A DNA stretch of 64,000 bases from Pseudeuparius sepicola (GCA_963920635.1 OY987299.1:123939373-124003372), one strand, 5' to 3'; counted from the stretch's first letter, positions 10,780 through 25,300 are shown. The notes: generated from the letters alone by a model not told the origin. Program-made: numbers and translations.

Positions 10780-11816
10780 TTGCGAACCTCGTCTTCACCC
10801 CTTTCCACCCCCAAGACCGAAAAACGTAAAAAAATCGGGAAAACGGCCGTTTTCACTTGCATGACTTTTATTTTCACGGAAATTAGTTTAAGGCCACCTA
10901 TTCTAACTATCCACAAATAATCAGAATTTGCGAACCTCGTCTTCACCCCTTTCCACCCCCAAGACCGAAAAACGTAAAAAAATCGGGGAAACCGCCGTTT
11001 TCACTTGCATGACTTTTCTTTTCACGGAAATTAGTTTAAGGCCACCTATTCTAACTATCCACGAAGAATCAGAATTTGCGAACCTCGTCTTCACCCCTTT
11101 CCACCCCCAAGACCGAAAAACGTAAAAAAATCGGGGAAACCGCCGTTTTCACTTGCATGACTTTTCTTTTCACGGAAATTAGTTTAAGGCCACCTATTCT
11201 AACTATCCACAAAGAATCAGAATTTGCGAACCTCGTCTTCACCCCTTTCCACCCCCAAGACCGAAAAACCTAAAAAAATCGGGAAAACGGCCGTTTTCAC
11301 TTGCATGACTTTTATTTTCACGGAAATTAGTTTAAGGCCACCTATTCTAACTATCCACGAAGAATCAGAATTTGCGAACCTCGTCTTCACCCCTTTCCAC
11401 CCTCAAGACCGAAAAACGTAAAAAAATCGGGGAAACCGCCGTTTTCACTTGCATGACTTTTCTTTTCACGGAAATTAGTTTAAGGCCACCTATTCTAACT
11501 ATCCACAAATAATCAGAATTTGCGAACCTCGTCTTCACCCCTTTCCACCCCCAAGACCGAAAAACGTAAAAAAATCGGGGAAACCGCCGTTTTCACTTGC
11601 ATGACTTTTCTTTTCACGGAAATTAGTTTAAGGCCACCTATTCTAACTATCCACAAATAATCAGAATTTGCGAACCTCGTCTTCACCCCTTTCCACCCCA
11701 AGACCGAAAAACGTAAAAAAATCGGGGAAACCGCCGTTTTCACTTGCATGACTTTTCTTTTCACGGAAATTAGTTTAAGGCCACCTATTCTAACTATCCA
11801 CGAAGAATCAGAATTT

Positions 11817-11964
11817 GCGAACCTCGTCTTCACCCCTTTCCACCCCCAAGACCGAAAAACGTAAAAAAATCGGGGAAACCGCCGTTTTCACTTGCATGAC
11901 TTTTCTTTTCACGGAAATTAGTTTAAGGCCACCTATTCTAACTATCCACAAAGAATCAGAATTT
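11817..11964 (+). repeat. Representative monomer, type B (GGGGAAACC class)
   Basis: This 148-bp monomer differs from type A by CGT before the A7 tract, GGGGAAACCGCC in place of GGGAAAACGGCC, and TTTTCTTTTCACGG in place of TTTTATTTTCACGG. The changes break the central palindrome and shorten the third A-tract. Type B is often followed by CACGAAG or CACAAAT at the monomer end. It is abundant around 11-12.8 kb, 32-33.5 kb, 39-40.6 kb and in the last third of the window. Confidence 0.9.
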
Positions 11965-12199
11965 GCGAACCTCGTCTTCACCCCTTTCCACCCCCAAGAC
12001 CGAAAAACCTAAAAAAATCGGGAAAACGGCCGTTTTCACTTGCATGACTTTTATTTTCACGGAAATTAGTTTAAGGCCACCTATTCTAACTATCCACAAA
12101 GAATCAGAATTTGCGAACCTCGTCTTCACCCCTTTCCACCCCCAAGACCGAAAAATTTTAAAAAATCGGGAAAACCGCCGTTTTCACTTGCATGACTTT

Positions 12200-15100
12200 T
12201 CTTTTCAGGGAAATTAGTTTAAGGCCACCTATTCTAACTATCCACGAAGAATCAGAATTTGCGAACCTCGTCTTCACCCCTTTCCACCCCCAAGACCGAA
12301 AAACGTAAAAAAATCGGGGAAACCGCCGTTTTCACTTGCATGACTTTTCTTTTCACGGAAATTAGTTCAAGGCCACCTATTCTAACTATCCACGAAGAAT
12401 CAGAATTTGCGAACCTCGTCTTCACCCCTTTCCACCCTCAAGACCGAAAAACGTAAAAAAATCGGGGAAACCGCCGTTTTCACTTGCATGACTTTTCTTT
12501 TCACGGAAATTAGTTTAAGGCCACCTATTCTAACTATCCACAAATAATCAGAATTTGCGAACCTCGTCTTCACCCCTTTCCACCCCCAAGACCGAAAAAC
12601 GTAAAAAAATCGGGGAAACCGCCGTTTTCACTTGCATGACTTTTCTTTTCACGGAAATTAGTTTAAGGCCACCTATTCTAACTATCCACGAAGAATCAGA
12701 ATTTGCGAACCTCGTCTTCACCCCTTTCCACCCCCAAGACCGAAAAACGTAAAAAAATCGGGGAAACCGCCGTTTTCACTTGCATGACTTTTCTTTTCAC
12801 GGAAATTAGTTTAAGGCCACCTATTCTAACTATCCACAAAGAATCAGAATTTGCGAACCTCGTCTTCACCCCTTTCCACCCCCAAGACCGAAAAACTTAA
12901 AAAAATCGGGAAAACCGCCGTTTTCACTTGCATGACTTTTCTTTTCACGGAAATTAGTTTAAGGCCACCTATTCTAACTATCCACAAAGAATCAGAATTT
13001 GCGAACCTCGTCTTCACCCCTTTCCACCCCCAAGACCGAAAAACTTAAAAAAATCGGGAAAACCGCCGTTTTCACTTGCATGACTTTTCTTGTCACGGAA
13101 ATTAGTTTAAGGCCACCTATTCTAACTATCCACAAAGAATCAGAATTTGCGAACCTCGTCTTCACCCCTTTCCACCCCCAAGACCGAAAACCCTAAAAAA
13201 ATCGGGAAAACGGCCGTTTTCACTTGCATGACTTTTATTTTCACGGAAATTAGTTTAAGGCCACCTATTCTAACTATCCACAAAGAATCAGAATTTGCGA
13301 ACCTCGTCTTCACCCCTTTCCACCCCCAAGACCGAAAAACTTTAAAAAATCGGGAAAACCGCCGTTTTCACTTGCATGACTTTTCTTTTCAGGGAAATTA
13401 GTTTAAGGCCACCTATTCTAACTATCCACGAAGAATCAGAATTTGCGAACCTCGTCTTCACCCCTTTCCACCCCCAAGACCGAAAAACGTAAAAAAATCG
13501 GGAAAACGGCCGTTTTCACTTGCATGACTTTTATTTTCACGGAAATTAGTTTAAGGCCACCTATTCTAACTATCCACAAAGAATCAGAATTTGCGAACCT
13601 CGTCTTCACCCCTTTCCACCCCCAAGACCGAAAAACCTAAAAAAATCGGGAAAACGGCCGTTTTCACTTGCATGACTTTTATTTTCACGGAAATTAGTTT
13701 AAGGCCACCTATTCTAACTATCCACAAAGAATCAGAATTTGCGAACCTCGTCTTCACCCCTTTCCACCCCCAAGACCGAAAAACTTTAAAAAATCGGGAA
13801 AACCGCCGTTTTCACTTGCATGACTTTTCTTTTCAGGGAAATTAGTTTAAGGCCACCTATTCTAACTATCCACGAAGAATCAGAATTTGCGAACCTCGTC
13901 TTCACCCCTTTCCACCCCCAAGACCGAAAAACGTAAAAAAATCGGGGAAACCGCCGTTTTCACTTGCATGACTTTTCTTTTCACGGAAATTAGTTTAAGG
14001 CCACCTATTCTAACTATCCACAAAGAATCAGAATTTGCGAACCTCGTCTTCACCCCTTTCCACCCCCAAGACCGAAAAACTTAAAAAAATCGGGAAAACC
14101 GCCGTTTTCACTTGCATGACTTTTCTTTTCACGGAAATTAGTTTAAGGCCACCTATTCTAACTATCCACAAAGAATCAGAATTTGCGAACCTCGTCTTCA
14201 CCCCTTTCCACCCCCAAGACCGAAAACCCTAAAAAAATCGGGAAAACGGCCGTTTTCACTTGCATGACTTTTCTTTTCAGGGAAATTAGTTTAAGGCCAC
14301 CTATTCTAACTATCCACGAAGAATCAGAATTTGCGAACCTCGTCTTCACCCCTTTCCACCCCCAAGACCGAAAAACGTAAAAAAATCGGGGAAACCGCCG
14401 TTTTCACTTGCATGACTTTTCTTTTCACGGAAATTAGTTCAAGGCCACCTATTCTAACTATCCACGAAGAATCAGAATTTGCGAACCTCGTCTTCACCCC
14501 TTTCCACCCTCAAGACCGAAAAACGTAAAAAAATCGGGGAAACCGCCGTTTTCACTTGCATGACTTTTCTTTTCACGGAAATTAGTTTAAGGCCACCTAT
14601 TCTAACTATCCACAAATAATCAGAATTTGCGAACCTCGTCTTCACCCCTTTCCACCCCCAAGACCGAAAAACGTAAAAAAATCGGGGAAACCGCCGTTTT
14701 CACTTGCATGACTTTTCTTTTCACGGAAATTAGTTTAAGGCCACCTATTCTAACTATCCACGAAGAATCAGAATTTGCGAACCTCGTCTTCACCCCTTTC
14801 CACCCCCAAGACCGAAAAACGTAAAAAAATCGGGGAAACCGCCGTTTTCACTTGCATGACTTTTCTTTTCACGGAAATTAGTTTAAGGCCACCTATTCTA
14901 ACTATCCACAAAGAATCAGAATTTGCGAACCTCGTCTTCACCCCTTTCCACCCCCAAGACCGAAAAACTTAAAAAAATCGGGAAAACCGCCGTTTTCACT
15001 TGCATGACTTTTCTTTTCACGGAAATTAGTTTAAGGCCACCTATTCTAACTATCCACAAAGAATCAGAATTTGCGAACCTCGTCTTCACCCCTTTCCACC

Positions 15101-16340
15101 CCCAAGACCGAAAAACTTAAAAAAATCGGGAAAACCGCCGTTTTCACTTGCATGACTTTTCTTGTCACGGAAATTAGTTTAAGGCCACCTATTCTAACTA
15201 TCCACAAAGAATCAGAATTTGCGAACCTCGTCTTCACCCCTTTCCACCCCCAAGACCGAAAACCCTAAAAAAATCGGGAAAACGGCCGTTTTCACTTGCA
15301 TGACTTTTATTTTCACGGAAATTAGTTTAAGGCCACCTATTCTAACTATCCACAAAGAATCAGAATTTGCGAACCTCGTCTTCACCCCTTTCCACCCCCA
15401 AGACCGAAAAACTTTAAAAAATCGGGAAAACCGCCGTTTTCACTTGCATGACTTTTCTTTTCAGGGAAATTAGTTTAAGGCCACCTATTCTAACTATCCA
15501 CGAAGAATCAGAATTTGCAAACCTCGTCTTCACCCCTTTCCACCCCCAAGACCGAAAAACGTAAAAAAATCGGGAAAACGGCCGTTTTCACTTGCATGAC
15601 TTTTATTTTCACGGAAATTAGTTTAAGGCCACCTATTCTAACTATCCACAAAGAATCAGAATTTGCGAACCTCGTCTTCACCCCTTTCCACCCCCAAGAC
15701 CGAAAAACCTAAAAAAATCGGGAAAACGGCCGTTTTCACTTGCATCACTTTTATTTTCACGGAAATTAGTTTAAGGCCACCTATTCTAACTATCCACAAA
15801 GAATCAGAATTTGCGAACCTCGTCTTCACCCCTTTCCACCCCCAAGACCGAAAAACTTTAAAAAATCGGGAAAACCGCCGTTTTCACTTGCATGACTTTT
15901 CTTTTCAGGGAAATTAGTTTAAGGCCACCTATTCTAACTATCCACGAAGAATCAGAATTTGCGAACCTCGTCTTCACCCCTTTCCACCCCCAAGACCGAA
16001 AAACGTAAAAAAATCGGGGAAACCGCCGTTTTCACTTGCATGACTTTTCTTTTCACGGAAATTAGTTTAAGGCCACCTATTCTAACTATCCACAAAGAAT
16101 CAGAATTTGCGAACCTCGTCTTCACCCCTTTCCACCCCCAAGACCGAAAAACTTAAAAAAATCGGGAAAACCGCCGTTTTCACTTGCATGACTTTTCTTT
16201 TCACGGAAATTAGTTTAAGGCCACCTATTCTAACTATCCACAAAGAATCAGAATTTGCGAACCTCGTCTTCACCCCTTTCCACCCCCAAGACCGAAAACC
16301 CTAAAAAAATCGGGAAAACGGCCGTTTTCACTTGCATGAC
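12200..16340 (+). repeat. 2,072-bp tandem duplication built on a 1,036-bp 7-mer
   Basis: About 12,200-14,265 recurs directly at 14,272-16,340 with offset 2,072 bp (14 monomers). The rare AACCCTAAA form occurs at 13,191, 14,227, 15,263 and 16,299, exactly 1,036 bp apart each time, so each 14-mer is itself two 7-mers. Shared markers are AGTTCAAGG (about 12,368 with 14,440) and CTTGTCACGG (13,091 with 15,163). Changes only in the second copy are TTGCAAACC at 15,519 and GCATCAC at 15,746. Confidence 0.92.
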
Positions 16341-19300
16341 TTTTATTTTCACGGAAATTAGTTTAAGGCCACCTATTCTAACTATCCACAAAGAATCAGA
16401 ATTTGCGAACCTCGTCTTCACCCCTTTCCACCCCCAAGACCGAAAAACTTTAAAAAATCGGGAAAACCGCCGTTTTCACTTGCATGACTTTTCTTTTCAG
16501 GGAAATTAGTTTAAGGCCACCTATTCTAACTATCCACGAAGAATCAGAATTTGCGAACCTCGTCTTCACCCCTTTCCACCCCCAAGACCGAAAAACGTAA
16601 AAAAATCGGGAAAACGGCCGTTTTCACTTGCATGACTTTTATTTTCACGGAAATTAGTTTAAGGCCACCTATTCTAACTATCCACAAATAATCAGAATTT
16701 GCGAACCTCGTCTTCACCCCTTTCCAACCCCAAGACCGAAAAACTTTAAAAAATCGGGAAAACCGCCGTTTTCACTTGCATGACTTTTCTTTTCACGGAA
16801 ATTAGTTTAAGGCCACCTATTCTAACTATCCACAAAGAATCAGAATTTGCGAACCTCGTCTTCACCCCTTTCCACCCCCAAGACCGAAAAACTTTAAAAA
16901 ATCGGGAAAACCGCCGTTTTCACTTGCATGACTTTTCTTTTCAGGGAAATTAGTTTAAGGCCACCTATTCTAACTATCCACGAAGAATCAGAATTTGCGA
17001 ACCTCGTCTTCACATCTTTCCACCCCCAAGACCGAAAAACGTAAAAAAATCGGGGAAACCGCCGTTTTCACTTGCATGACTTTTCTTTTCACGGAAATTA
17101 GTTTAAGGCCACCTATTCTAACTATCCACGAAGAATCAGAATTTGCGAACCTCGTCTTCACCCCTTTCCACCCTCAAGACCGAAAAACTTTAAAAAATCG
17201 GGAAAACCGCCGTTTTCACTTGCATGACTTTTATTTTCACGGAAATTAGTTTAAGGCCACCTATTCTAACTATCCACAAAGAATCAGAATTTGCGAACCT
17301 CGTCTTCACCCCTTTCCACCCCCAAGACTGAAAAACTTTAAAAAATCGGGAAAACCGCCGTTTTCACTTGCATGACTTTTCTTTTCAGGGAAATTAGTTT
17401 ATGGCCATCTATTCTAACTATCCACGAAGAATCAGAATTTGCGAACCTCGTCTTCACCCCTTTCCACACCCAAGACCGAAAAACTTTAAAAAATCGGGAA
17501 AACCGCCGTTTTCACTTGCATGACTTTTCTTTTCAGGGAAATTAGTTTAAGGCCACCTATTCTAACTATCCACGAAGAATCAGAATTTGCGAACCTCGTC
17601 TTCACCCCTTTCCACCCCCAAGACCGAAAAACTTTAAAAAATCGGGAAAACCGCCGTTTTCACTTGCATGACTTTTCTTTTCAGGGAAATTAGTTTAAGG
17701 CCACCTATTCTAACTATCCACGAAGAATCAGAATTTGCGAACCTCGTCTTCACATCTTTCCACCCCCAAGACCGAAAAACGTAAAAAAATCGGGGAAACC
17801 GCCGTTTTCACTTGCATGACTTTTCTTTTCACGGAAATTAGTTTAAGGCCACCTATTCTAACTATCCACAAAGAATCAGAATTTGCGAACCTCGTCTTCA
17901 CCCCTTTCCACACCCAAGACCGAAAAACTTAAAAAAATCGGGAAAACCGCCGTTTTCACTTGCATGACTTTTCTTTTCAGGGAAATTAGTTTAAGGCCAC
18001 CTATTCTAACTATCCACGAAGAATCAGAATTTGCGAACCTCGTCTTCACCCCTTTCCACCCCCAAGACCGAAAAACTTTAAAAAATCGGGAAAACCGCCG
18101 TTTTCACTTGCATGACTTTTCTTTTCAGGGAAATTAGTTTAAGGCCACCTATTCTAACTATCCACGAAGAATCAGAATTTGCGAACCTCGTCTTCACATC
18201 TTTCCACCCCCAAGACCGAAAAACGTAAAAAAATCGGGGAAACCGCCGTTTTCACTTGCATGACTTTTCTTTTCACGGAAATTAGTTTAAGGCCACCTAT
18301 TCTAACTATCCACGAAGAATCAGAATTTGCGAACCTCATCTTCACCCCTTTCCACCCCCAAGACCGAAAAACTTTAAAAAATCGGGAAAACCGCCGTTTT
18401 CACTTGCATGACTTTTATTTTCACGGAAATTAGTTTAAGGCCACCTATTCTAACTATCCACAAAGAATCAGAATTTGCGAACCTCGTCTTCACCCCTTTC
18501 CACCCCCAAGACCGAAAAACTTTAAAAAATCGGGAAAACCGCCGTTTTCACTTGCATGACTTTTATTTTCACGGAAATTAGTTTAAGGCCACCTATTCTA
18601 ACTATCCACAAAGAATCAGAATTTGCGAACCTCGTCTTCACCCCTTTCCACCCCCAAGACCGAAAAACTTTAAAAAATCGGGAAAACCGCCGTTTTCACT
18701 TGCATGACTTTTCTTTTCAGGGAAATTAGTTTAAGGCCACCTATTCTAACTATCCACGAAGAATCAGAATTTGCGAACCTCGTCTTCACCCCTTTCCACC
18801 CCCAAGACCGAAAAACTTTAAAAAATCGGGAAAACCGCCGTTTTCACTTGCATGACTTTTCTTTTCAGGGAAATTAGTTTAAGGCCACCTATTCTAACTA
18901 TCCACGAAGAATCAGAATTTGCGAACCTCGTCTTCACATCTTTCCACCCCCAAGACCGAAAAACGTAAAAAAATCGGGGAAACCGCCGTTTTCACTTGCA
19001 TGACTTTTCTTTTCACGGAAATTAGTTTAAGGCCACCTATTCTAACTATCCACGAAGAATCAGAATTTGCGAACCTCGTCTTCACCCCTTTCCACCCTCA
19101 AGACCGAAAAACGTAAAAAAATCGGGGAAACCGCCGTTTTCACTTGCATGACTTTTCTTTTCACGGAAATTAGTTTAAGGCCACCTATTCTAACTATCCA
19201 CAAATAATCAGAATTTGCGAACCTCGTCTTCACCCCTTTCCACCCCAAGACCGAAAAACGTAAAAAAATCGGGGAAACCGCCGTTTTCACTTGCATGACT

Positions 19301-19990
19301 TTTCTTTTCACGGAAATTAGTTTAAGGCCACCTATTCTAACTATCCACGAAGAATCAGAATTTGCGAACCTCGTCTTCACCCCTTTCCACCCCCAAGACC
19401 GAAAAACGTAAAAAAATCGGGGAAACCGCCGTTTTCACTTGCATGACTTTTCTTTTCACGGAAATTAGTTTAAGGCCACCTATTCTAACTATCCACAAAG
19501 AATCAGAATTTGCGAACCTCGTCTTCACCCCTTTCCACTCCCAAGACCGAAAAACTTAAAAAAATCGGGAAAACGGCCGTTTTCACTTGCATGACTTTTA
19601 TTTTCACGGAAATTAGTTTAAGGCCACCTATTCTAACTATCCACAAAGAATCAGAATTTGCGAACCTCGTCTTCACCCCTTTCCACCCCCAAGACCGAAA
19701 AACTTTAAAAAATCGGGAAAACCGCCGTTTTCACTTGCATGACTTTTCTTTTCACGGAAATTAGTTTAAGGCCACCTATTCTAACTATCCACAAAGAATC
19801 AGAATTTGCGAACCTCGTCTTCACCCCTTTCCACCCCCAAGACCGAAAAACTTAAAAAAATCGGGAAAACCGCCGTTTTCACTTGCATGACTTTTCTTTT
19901 CACGGAAATTAGTTTAAGGCCACCTATTCTAACTATCCACAAAGAATCAGAATTTGCGAACCTCGTCTTCACCCCTTTCCACCCCCAAGA
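16299..19990 (+). repeat. 20.8-kb superduplication, copy 1, third collinear part
   Basis: This part matches about 33,904-37,595 at offset 17,605 bp. The offset is 3,108 bp shorter than for the preceding part. Markers in common are CCAACCCCAAG (near 16,726 and 34,331), GACTGAAAA (near 17,329 and 34,934), CCACACCCAAG (near 17,467 and 35,072) and the C4 monomer (19,243 with 36,848). The match ends where copy 1 gains GAACGAAAAAC. Confidence 0.9.
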
Positions 19991-22370
19991 ACGAAAAACT
20001 TAAAAAAATCGGGAAAACCGCCGTTTTCACTTGCATGACTTTTCTTTTCACGGAAATTAGTTTAAGGCCACCTATTCTAACTATCCACAAAGAATCAGAA
20101 TTTGCGAACCTCGTCTTCACCCCTTTCCACCCCCAAGACCGAAAAACTTTAAAAAATCGGGAAAACCGCCGTTTTCACTTGCATGACTTTTCTTTTCACG
20201 GAAATTAGTTTAAGGCCACCTATTCTAACTATCCACGAAGAATCAGAATTTGCGAACCTCGTCTTCACCCCTTTCCACCCCCAAGAACGAAAAACTTAAA
20301 AAAATCGGGAAAACCGCCGTTTTCACTTGCATGACTTTTCTTTTCACGGAAATTAGTTTAAGGCCACCTATTCTAACTATCCACAAAGAATCAGAATTTG
20401 CGAACCTCGTCTTCACCCCTTTCCACCCCCAAGACCGAAAAACTTTAAAAAATCGGGAAAACCGCCGTTTTCACTTGCATGACTTTTCTTTTCACGGAAA
20501 TTAGTTTAAGGCCACCTATTCTAACTATCCACAAATAATCAGAATTTGCGAACCTCGTCTTCACCCCTTTCCACCCCCAAGACCGAAAAACGTAAAAAAA
20601 TCGGGAAAACCGCCGTTTTCACTTGCATGACTTTTATTTTCACGGAAATTAGTTTAAGGCCACCTATTCTAACTATCCACAAAGAATCATAATTTGCGAA
20701 CCTCGTCTTCACCCCTTTCCACCCCCAAGACCGAAAAACTTTAAAAAATCGGGAAAACCGCCGTTTTCACTTGCATGACTTTTCTTTTCAGGGAAATTAG
20801 TTTAAGGCCACCTATTCTAACTATCCACGAAGAATCAGAATTTGCGAACCTCGTCTTCACCCCTTTCCACCCCCAAGACCGAAAAACTTTAAAAAATCGG
20901 GAAAACCGCCGTTTTCACTTGCATGACTTTTCTTTTCAGGGAAATTAGTTTAAGGCCACCTATTCTAACTATCCACGAAGAATCAGAATTTGCGAACCTC
21001 GTCTTCACATCTTTCCACCCCCAAGACCGAAAAACGTAAAAAAATCGGGGAAACCGCCGTTTTCACTTGCATGACTTTTCTTTTCACGGAAATTAGTTTA
21101 AGGCCACCTATTCTAACTATCCACAAAGAATCAGAATTTGCGAACCTCGTCTTCACCCCTTTCCACCCCCAAGACCGAAAAACCTAAAAAAATCGGGAAA
21201 ACGGCCGTTTTCACTTGCATGACTTTTATTTTCACGGAAATTAGTTTAAGGCCACCTATTCTAACTATCCACAAATAATCAGAATTTGCGAACCTCGTCT
21301 TCACCCCTTTCCACCCCCAAGACCGAAAAACGTAAAAAAATCGGGAAAACCGCCGTTTTCACTTGCATGACTTTTCTTTTCACGGAAATTAGTTTAAGGC
21401 CACCTATTCTAACTATCCACAAAGAATCAGAATTTGCGAACCTCGTCTTCACCCCTTTCCACCCCCAAGACCGAAAAACCTAAAAAAATCGGGAAAACGG
21501 CCGTTTTCACTTGCATGACTTTTATTTTCACGGAAATTAGTTTAAGGCCACCTATTCTAACTATCCACAAATAATCAGAATTTGCGAACCTCGTCTTCAC
21601 CCCTTTCCACCCCCAAGACCGAAAAACGTAAAAAAATCGGGAAAACCGCCGTTTTCACTTGCATGACTTTTCTTTTCACGGAAATTAGTTTAAGGCCACC
21701 TATTCTAACTATCCACAAATAATCAGAATTTGCGAACCTCGTCTTCACCCCTTTCCACCCCCAAGACCGAAAAACGTAAAAAAATCGGGAAAACCGCCGT
21801 TTTCACTTGCATGACTTTTCTTTTCACGGAAATTAGTTTAAGGCCACCTATTCTAACTATCCACAAAGAATCAGAATTTGCGAACCTCGTCTTCACCCCT
21901 TTCCACCCCCAAGACCGAAAAACCTAAAAAAATCGGGAAAACGGCCGTTTTCACTTGCATGACTTTTATTTTCACGGAAATTAGTTTAAGGCCACCTATT
22001 CTAACTATCCACAAAGAATCAGAATTTGCGAACCTCGTCTTCACCCCTTTCCACCCCCAAGACCGAAAAACTTTAAAAAATCGGGAAAACGGCCGTTTTC
22101 ACTTGCATGACTTTTATTTTCACGGAAATTAGTTTAAGGCCACCTATTCTAACTATCCACAAAGAATCAGAATTTGCAAACCTCGTCTTCACCCCTTTCC
22201 ACCCCCAAGACCGAAAAACGTAAAAAAATCGGGGAAACCGCCGTTTTCACTTGCATGACTTTTCTTTTCACGGAAATTAGTTTAAGGCCACCTATTCTAA
22301 CTATCCACAAAGAATCAGAATTTGCGAACCTCGTCTTCACCCCTTTCCACCCCCAAGACCGAAAAACTTA
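19990..22370 (+). repeat. Satellite segment without a long collinear partner
   Basis: These 16 or so monomers are ordinary in sequence, but I find no long copy of their order elsewhere in the window. Local repetition exists: the GAACGAAAAAC monomer recurs 296 bp apart (about 19,990 and 20,286), and a CGT / CCT monomer group repeats at 444 bp (about 21,286 and 21,730). Private changes include AATCATAATT at 20,690 and TTGCAAACC at 22,178. It separates copy 1 from copy 2 of the 20.8-kb duplication. Confidence 0.7.
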
Positions 22371-22371
22371 A

Positions 22372-25300
22372 AAAAATCGGGAAAACCGCCGTTTTCACTT
22401 GCATGACTTTTCTTTTCACGGAAATTAGTTTAAGGCCACCTATTCTAACTATCCACAAAGAATCAGAATTTGCGAACCTCGTCTTCACCCCTTTCCACCC
22501 CCAAGACCGAAAAACCTAAAAAAATCGGGAAAACGGCCGTTTTCACTTGCATGACTTTTATTTTCACGGAAATTAGTTTAAGGCCACCTATTCTAACTAT
22601 CCACAAAGAATCAGAATTTGCGAACCTCGTCTTCACCCCTTTCCACCCCCAAGACAGAAAACCTAAAAAAATCGGGAAAACGGCCGTTTTCACTTGCATG
22701 ACTTTTATTTTCACGGAAATTAGTTTAAGGCCACCTATTCTAACTATCCACAAATAATCAGAATTTGCGAACCTCGTCTTCACCCCTTTCCACCCCCAAG
22801 ACCGAAAAACGTAAAAAAATCGGGAAAACCGCCGTTTTCACTTGCATGACTTTTCTTTTCACGGAAATTAGTTTAAGGCCACCTATTCTAACTATCCACA
22901 AAGAATCAGAATTTGCGAACCTCGTCTTCACCCCTTTCCACCCCCAAGACCGAAAAACCTAAAAAAATCGGGAAAACGGCCGTTTTCACTTGCATGACTT
23001 TTATTTTCACGGAAATTAGTTTAAGGCCACCTATTCTAACTATCCACAAAGAATCAGAATTTGCGAACCTCGTCTTCACCCGTTTCCACCCCCAAGACCG
23101 AAAAACTTTAAAAAATCGGGAAAACCGCCGTTTTCACTTGCATGACTTTTCTTTTCAGGGAAATTAGTTTAAGGCCACCTATTCTAACTATCCACGAAGA
23201 ATCAGAATTTGCGAACCTCGTCTTCACCCCTTTCCACCCCCAAGACCGAAAAACGTAAAAAAATCGGGAAAACGGCCGTTTTCACTTGCATGACTTTTAT
23301 TTTCACGGAAATTAGTTTAAGGCCACCTATTCTAACTATCCACAAAGAATCAGAATTTGCGAACCTCGTCTTCACCCCTTTCCACCCCCAAGACCGAAAA
23401 ACGTAAAAAAATCGGGGAAACCGCCGTTTTCACTTGCATGACTTTTCTTTTCACGGAAATTAGTTTAAGGCCACCTATTCTAACTATCCACAAAGAATCA
23501 GAATTTGCGAACCTCGTCTTCACCCCTTTCCACCCCCAAGACCGAAAAACCTAAAAAAATCGGGAAAACGGCCGTTTTCACTTGCATGACTTTTATTTTC
23601 ACGGAAATTAGTTTAAGGCCACCTATTCTAACTATCCACAAAGAATCAGAATTTGCGAACCTCGTCTTCACCCCTTTCCACCCCCAAGACCGAAAAACTT
23701 TAAAAAATCGGGAAAACCGCCGTTTTCACTTGCATGACTTTTCTTTTCAGGGAAATTAGTTTAAGGCCACCTATTCTAACTATCCACGAAGAATCAGAAT
23801 TTGCGAACCTCGTCTTCACCCCTTTCCACCCCCAAGACCGAAAAACGTAAAAAAATCGGGAAAACGGCCGTTTTCACTTGCATGACTTTTATTTTCACGG
23901 AAATTAGTTTAAGGCCACCTATTCTAACTATCCACAAAGAATCAGAATTTGCGAACCTCGTCTTCACCCCTTTCCACCCCCAAGACCGAAAAACGTAAAA
24001 AAATCGGGGAAACCGCCGTTTTCACTTGCATGACTTTTCTTTTCACGGAAATTAGTTTAAGGCCACCTATTCTAACTATCCACAAAGAATCAGAATTTGC
24101 GAACCTCGTCTTCACCCCTTTCCACCCCCAAGACCGAAAAACTTAAAAAAATCGGGAAAACCGCCGTTTTCACTTGCATGACTTTTCTTTTCACGGAAAT
24201 TAGTTTAAGGCCACCTATTCTAACTATCCACAAAGAATCAGAATTTGCGAACCTCGTCTTCACCCCTTTCCACCCCCAAGACCGAAAAACCTAAAAAAAT
24301 CGGGAAAACGGCCGTTTTCACTTGCATGACTTTTATTTTCACGGAAATTAGTTTAAGGCCACCTATTCTAACTATCCACAAAGAATCAGAATTTGCGAAC
24401 CTCGTCTTCACCCCTTTCCACCCCCAAGACAGAAAACCTAAAAAAATCGGGAAAACGGCCGTTTTCACTTGCATGACTTTTATTTTCACGGAAATTAGTT
24501 TAAGGCCACCTATTCTAACTATCCACAAAGAATCAGAATTTGCGAACCTCGTCTTCACCCCTTTCCACCCCCAAGACCGAAAAACTTTAAAAAATCGGGA
24601 AAACCGCCGTTTTCACTTGCATGACTTTTCTTTTCAGGGAAATTAGTTTAAGGCCACCTATTCTAACTATCCACGAAGAATCAGAATTTGCGAACCTCGT
24701 CTTCACATCTTTCCACCCCCAAGACCGAAAAACGTAAAAAAATCGGGGAAACCGCCGTTTTCACTTGCATGACTTTTCTTTTCACGGAAATTAGTTTAAG
24801 GCCACCTATTCTAACTATCCACGAAGAATCAGAATTTGCGAACCTCGTCTTCACCCCTTTCCACCCTCAAGACCGAAAAACTTTAAAAAATCGGGAAAAC
24901 CGCCGTTTTCACTTGCATGACTTTTATTTTCACGGAAATTAGTTTAAGGCCACCTATTCTAACTATCCACAAAGAATCAGAATTTGCGAACCTCGTCTTC
25001 ACCCCTTTCCACCCCCAAGACCGAAAAACTTTAAAAAATCGGGAAAACCGCCGTTTTCACTTGCATGACTTTTCTTTTTAGGGAAATTAGTTTATGGCCA
25101 TCTATTCTAACTATCCACGAAGAATCAGAATTTGCGAACCTCGTCTTCACCCCTTTCCACCCCCAAGACCGAAAAACTTTAAAAAATCGGGAAAACCGCC
25201 GTTTTCACTTGCATGACTTTTCTTTTCAGGGAAATTAGTTTAAGGCCACCTATTCTAACTATCCACGAAGAATAAGAATTTGCGAACCTCGTCTTCACCC

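Larger units (their letters stand above)
5150..13580 (+). repeat. 20.8-kb superduplication, copy 1, second collinear part
   Basis: This 8.4-kb part matches about 25,864-34,293 at offset 20,714 bp, exactly one monomer less than the first part. The extra monomer is near 5,010. Rare markers shared with the second copy are the CCGCCCTT change (9,369 with 30,083), the ATTCGGGG change (about 8,319 with 29,033), ATTCAAAC (about 9,571 with 30,285) and C4 monomers (8,145 with 28,859; 11,696 with 32,410). A copy-1-only change is CTCGCC near 10,200. Confidence 0.9.
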
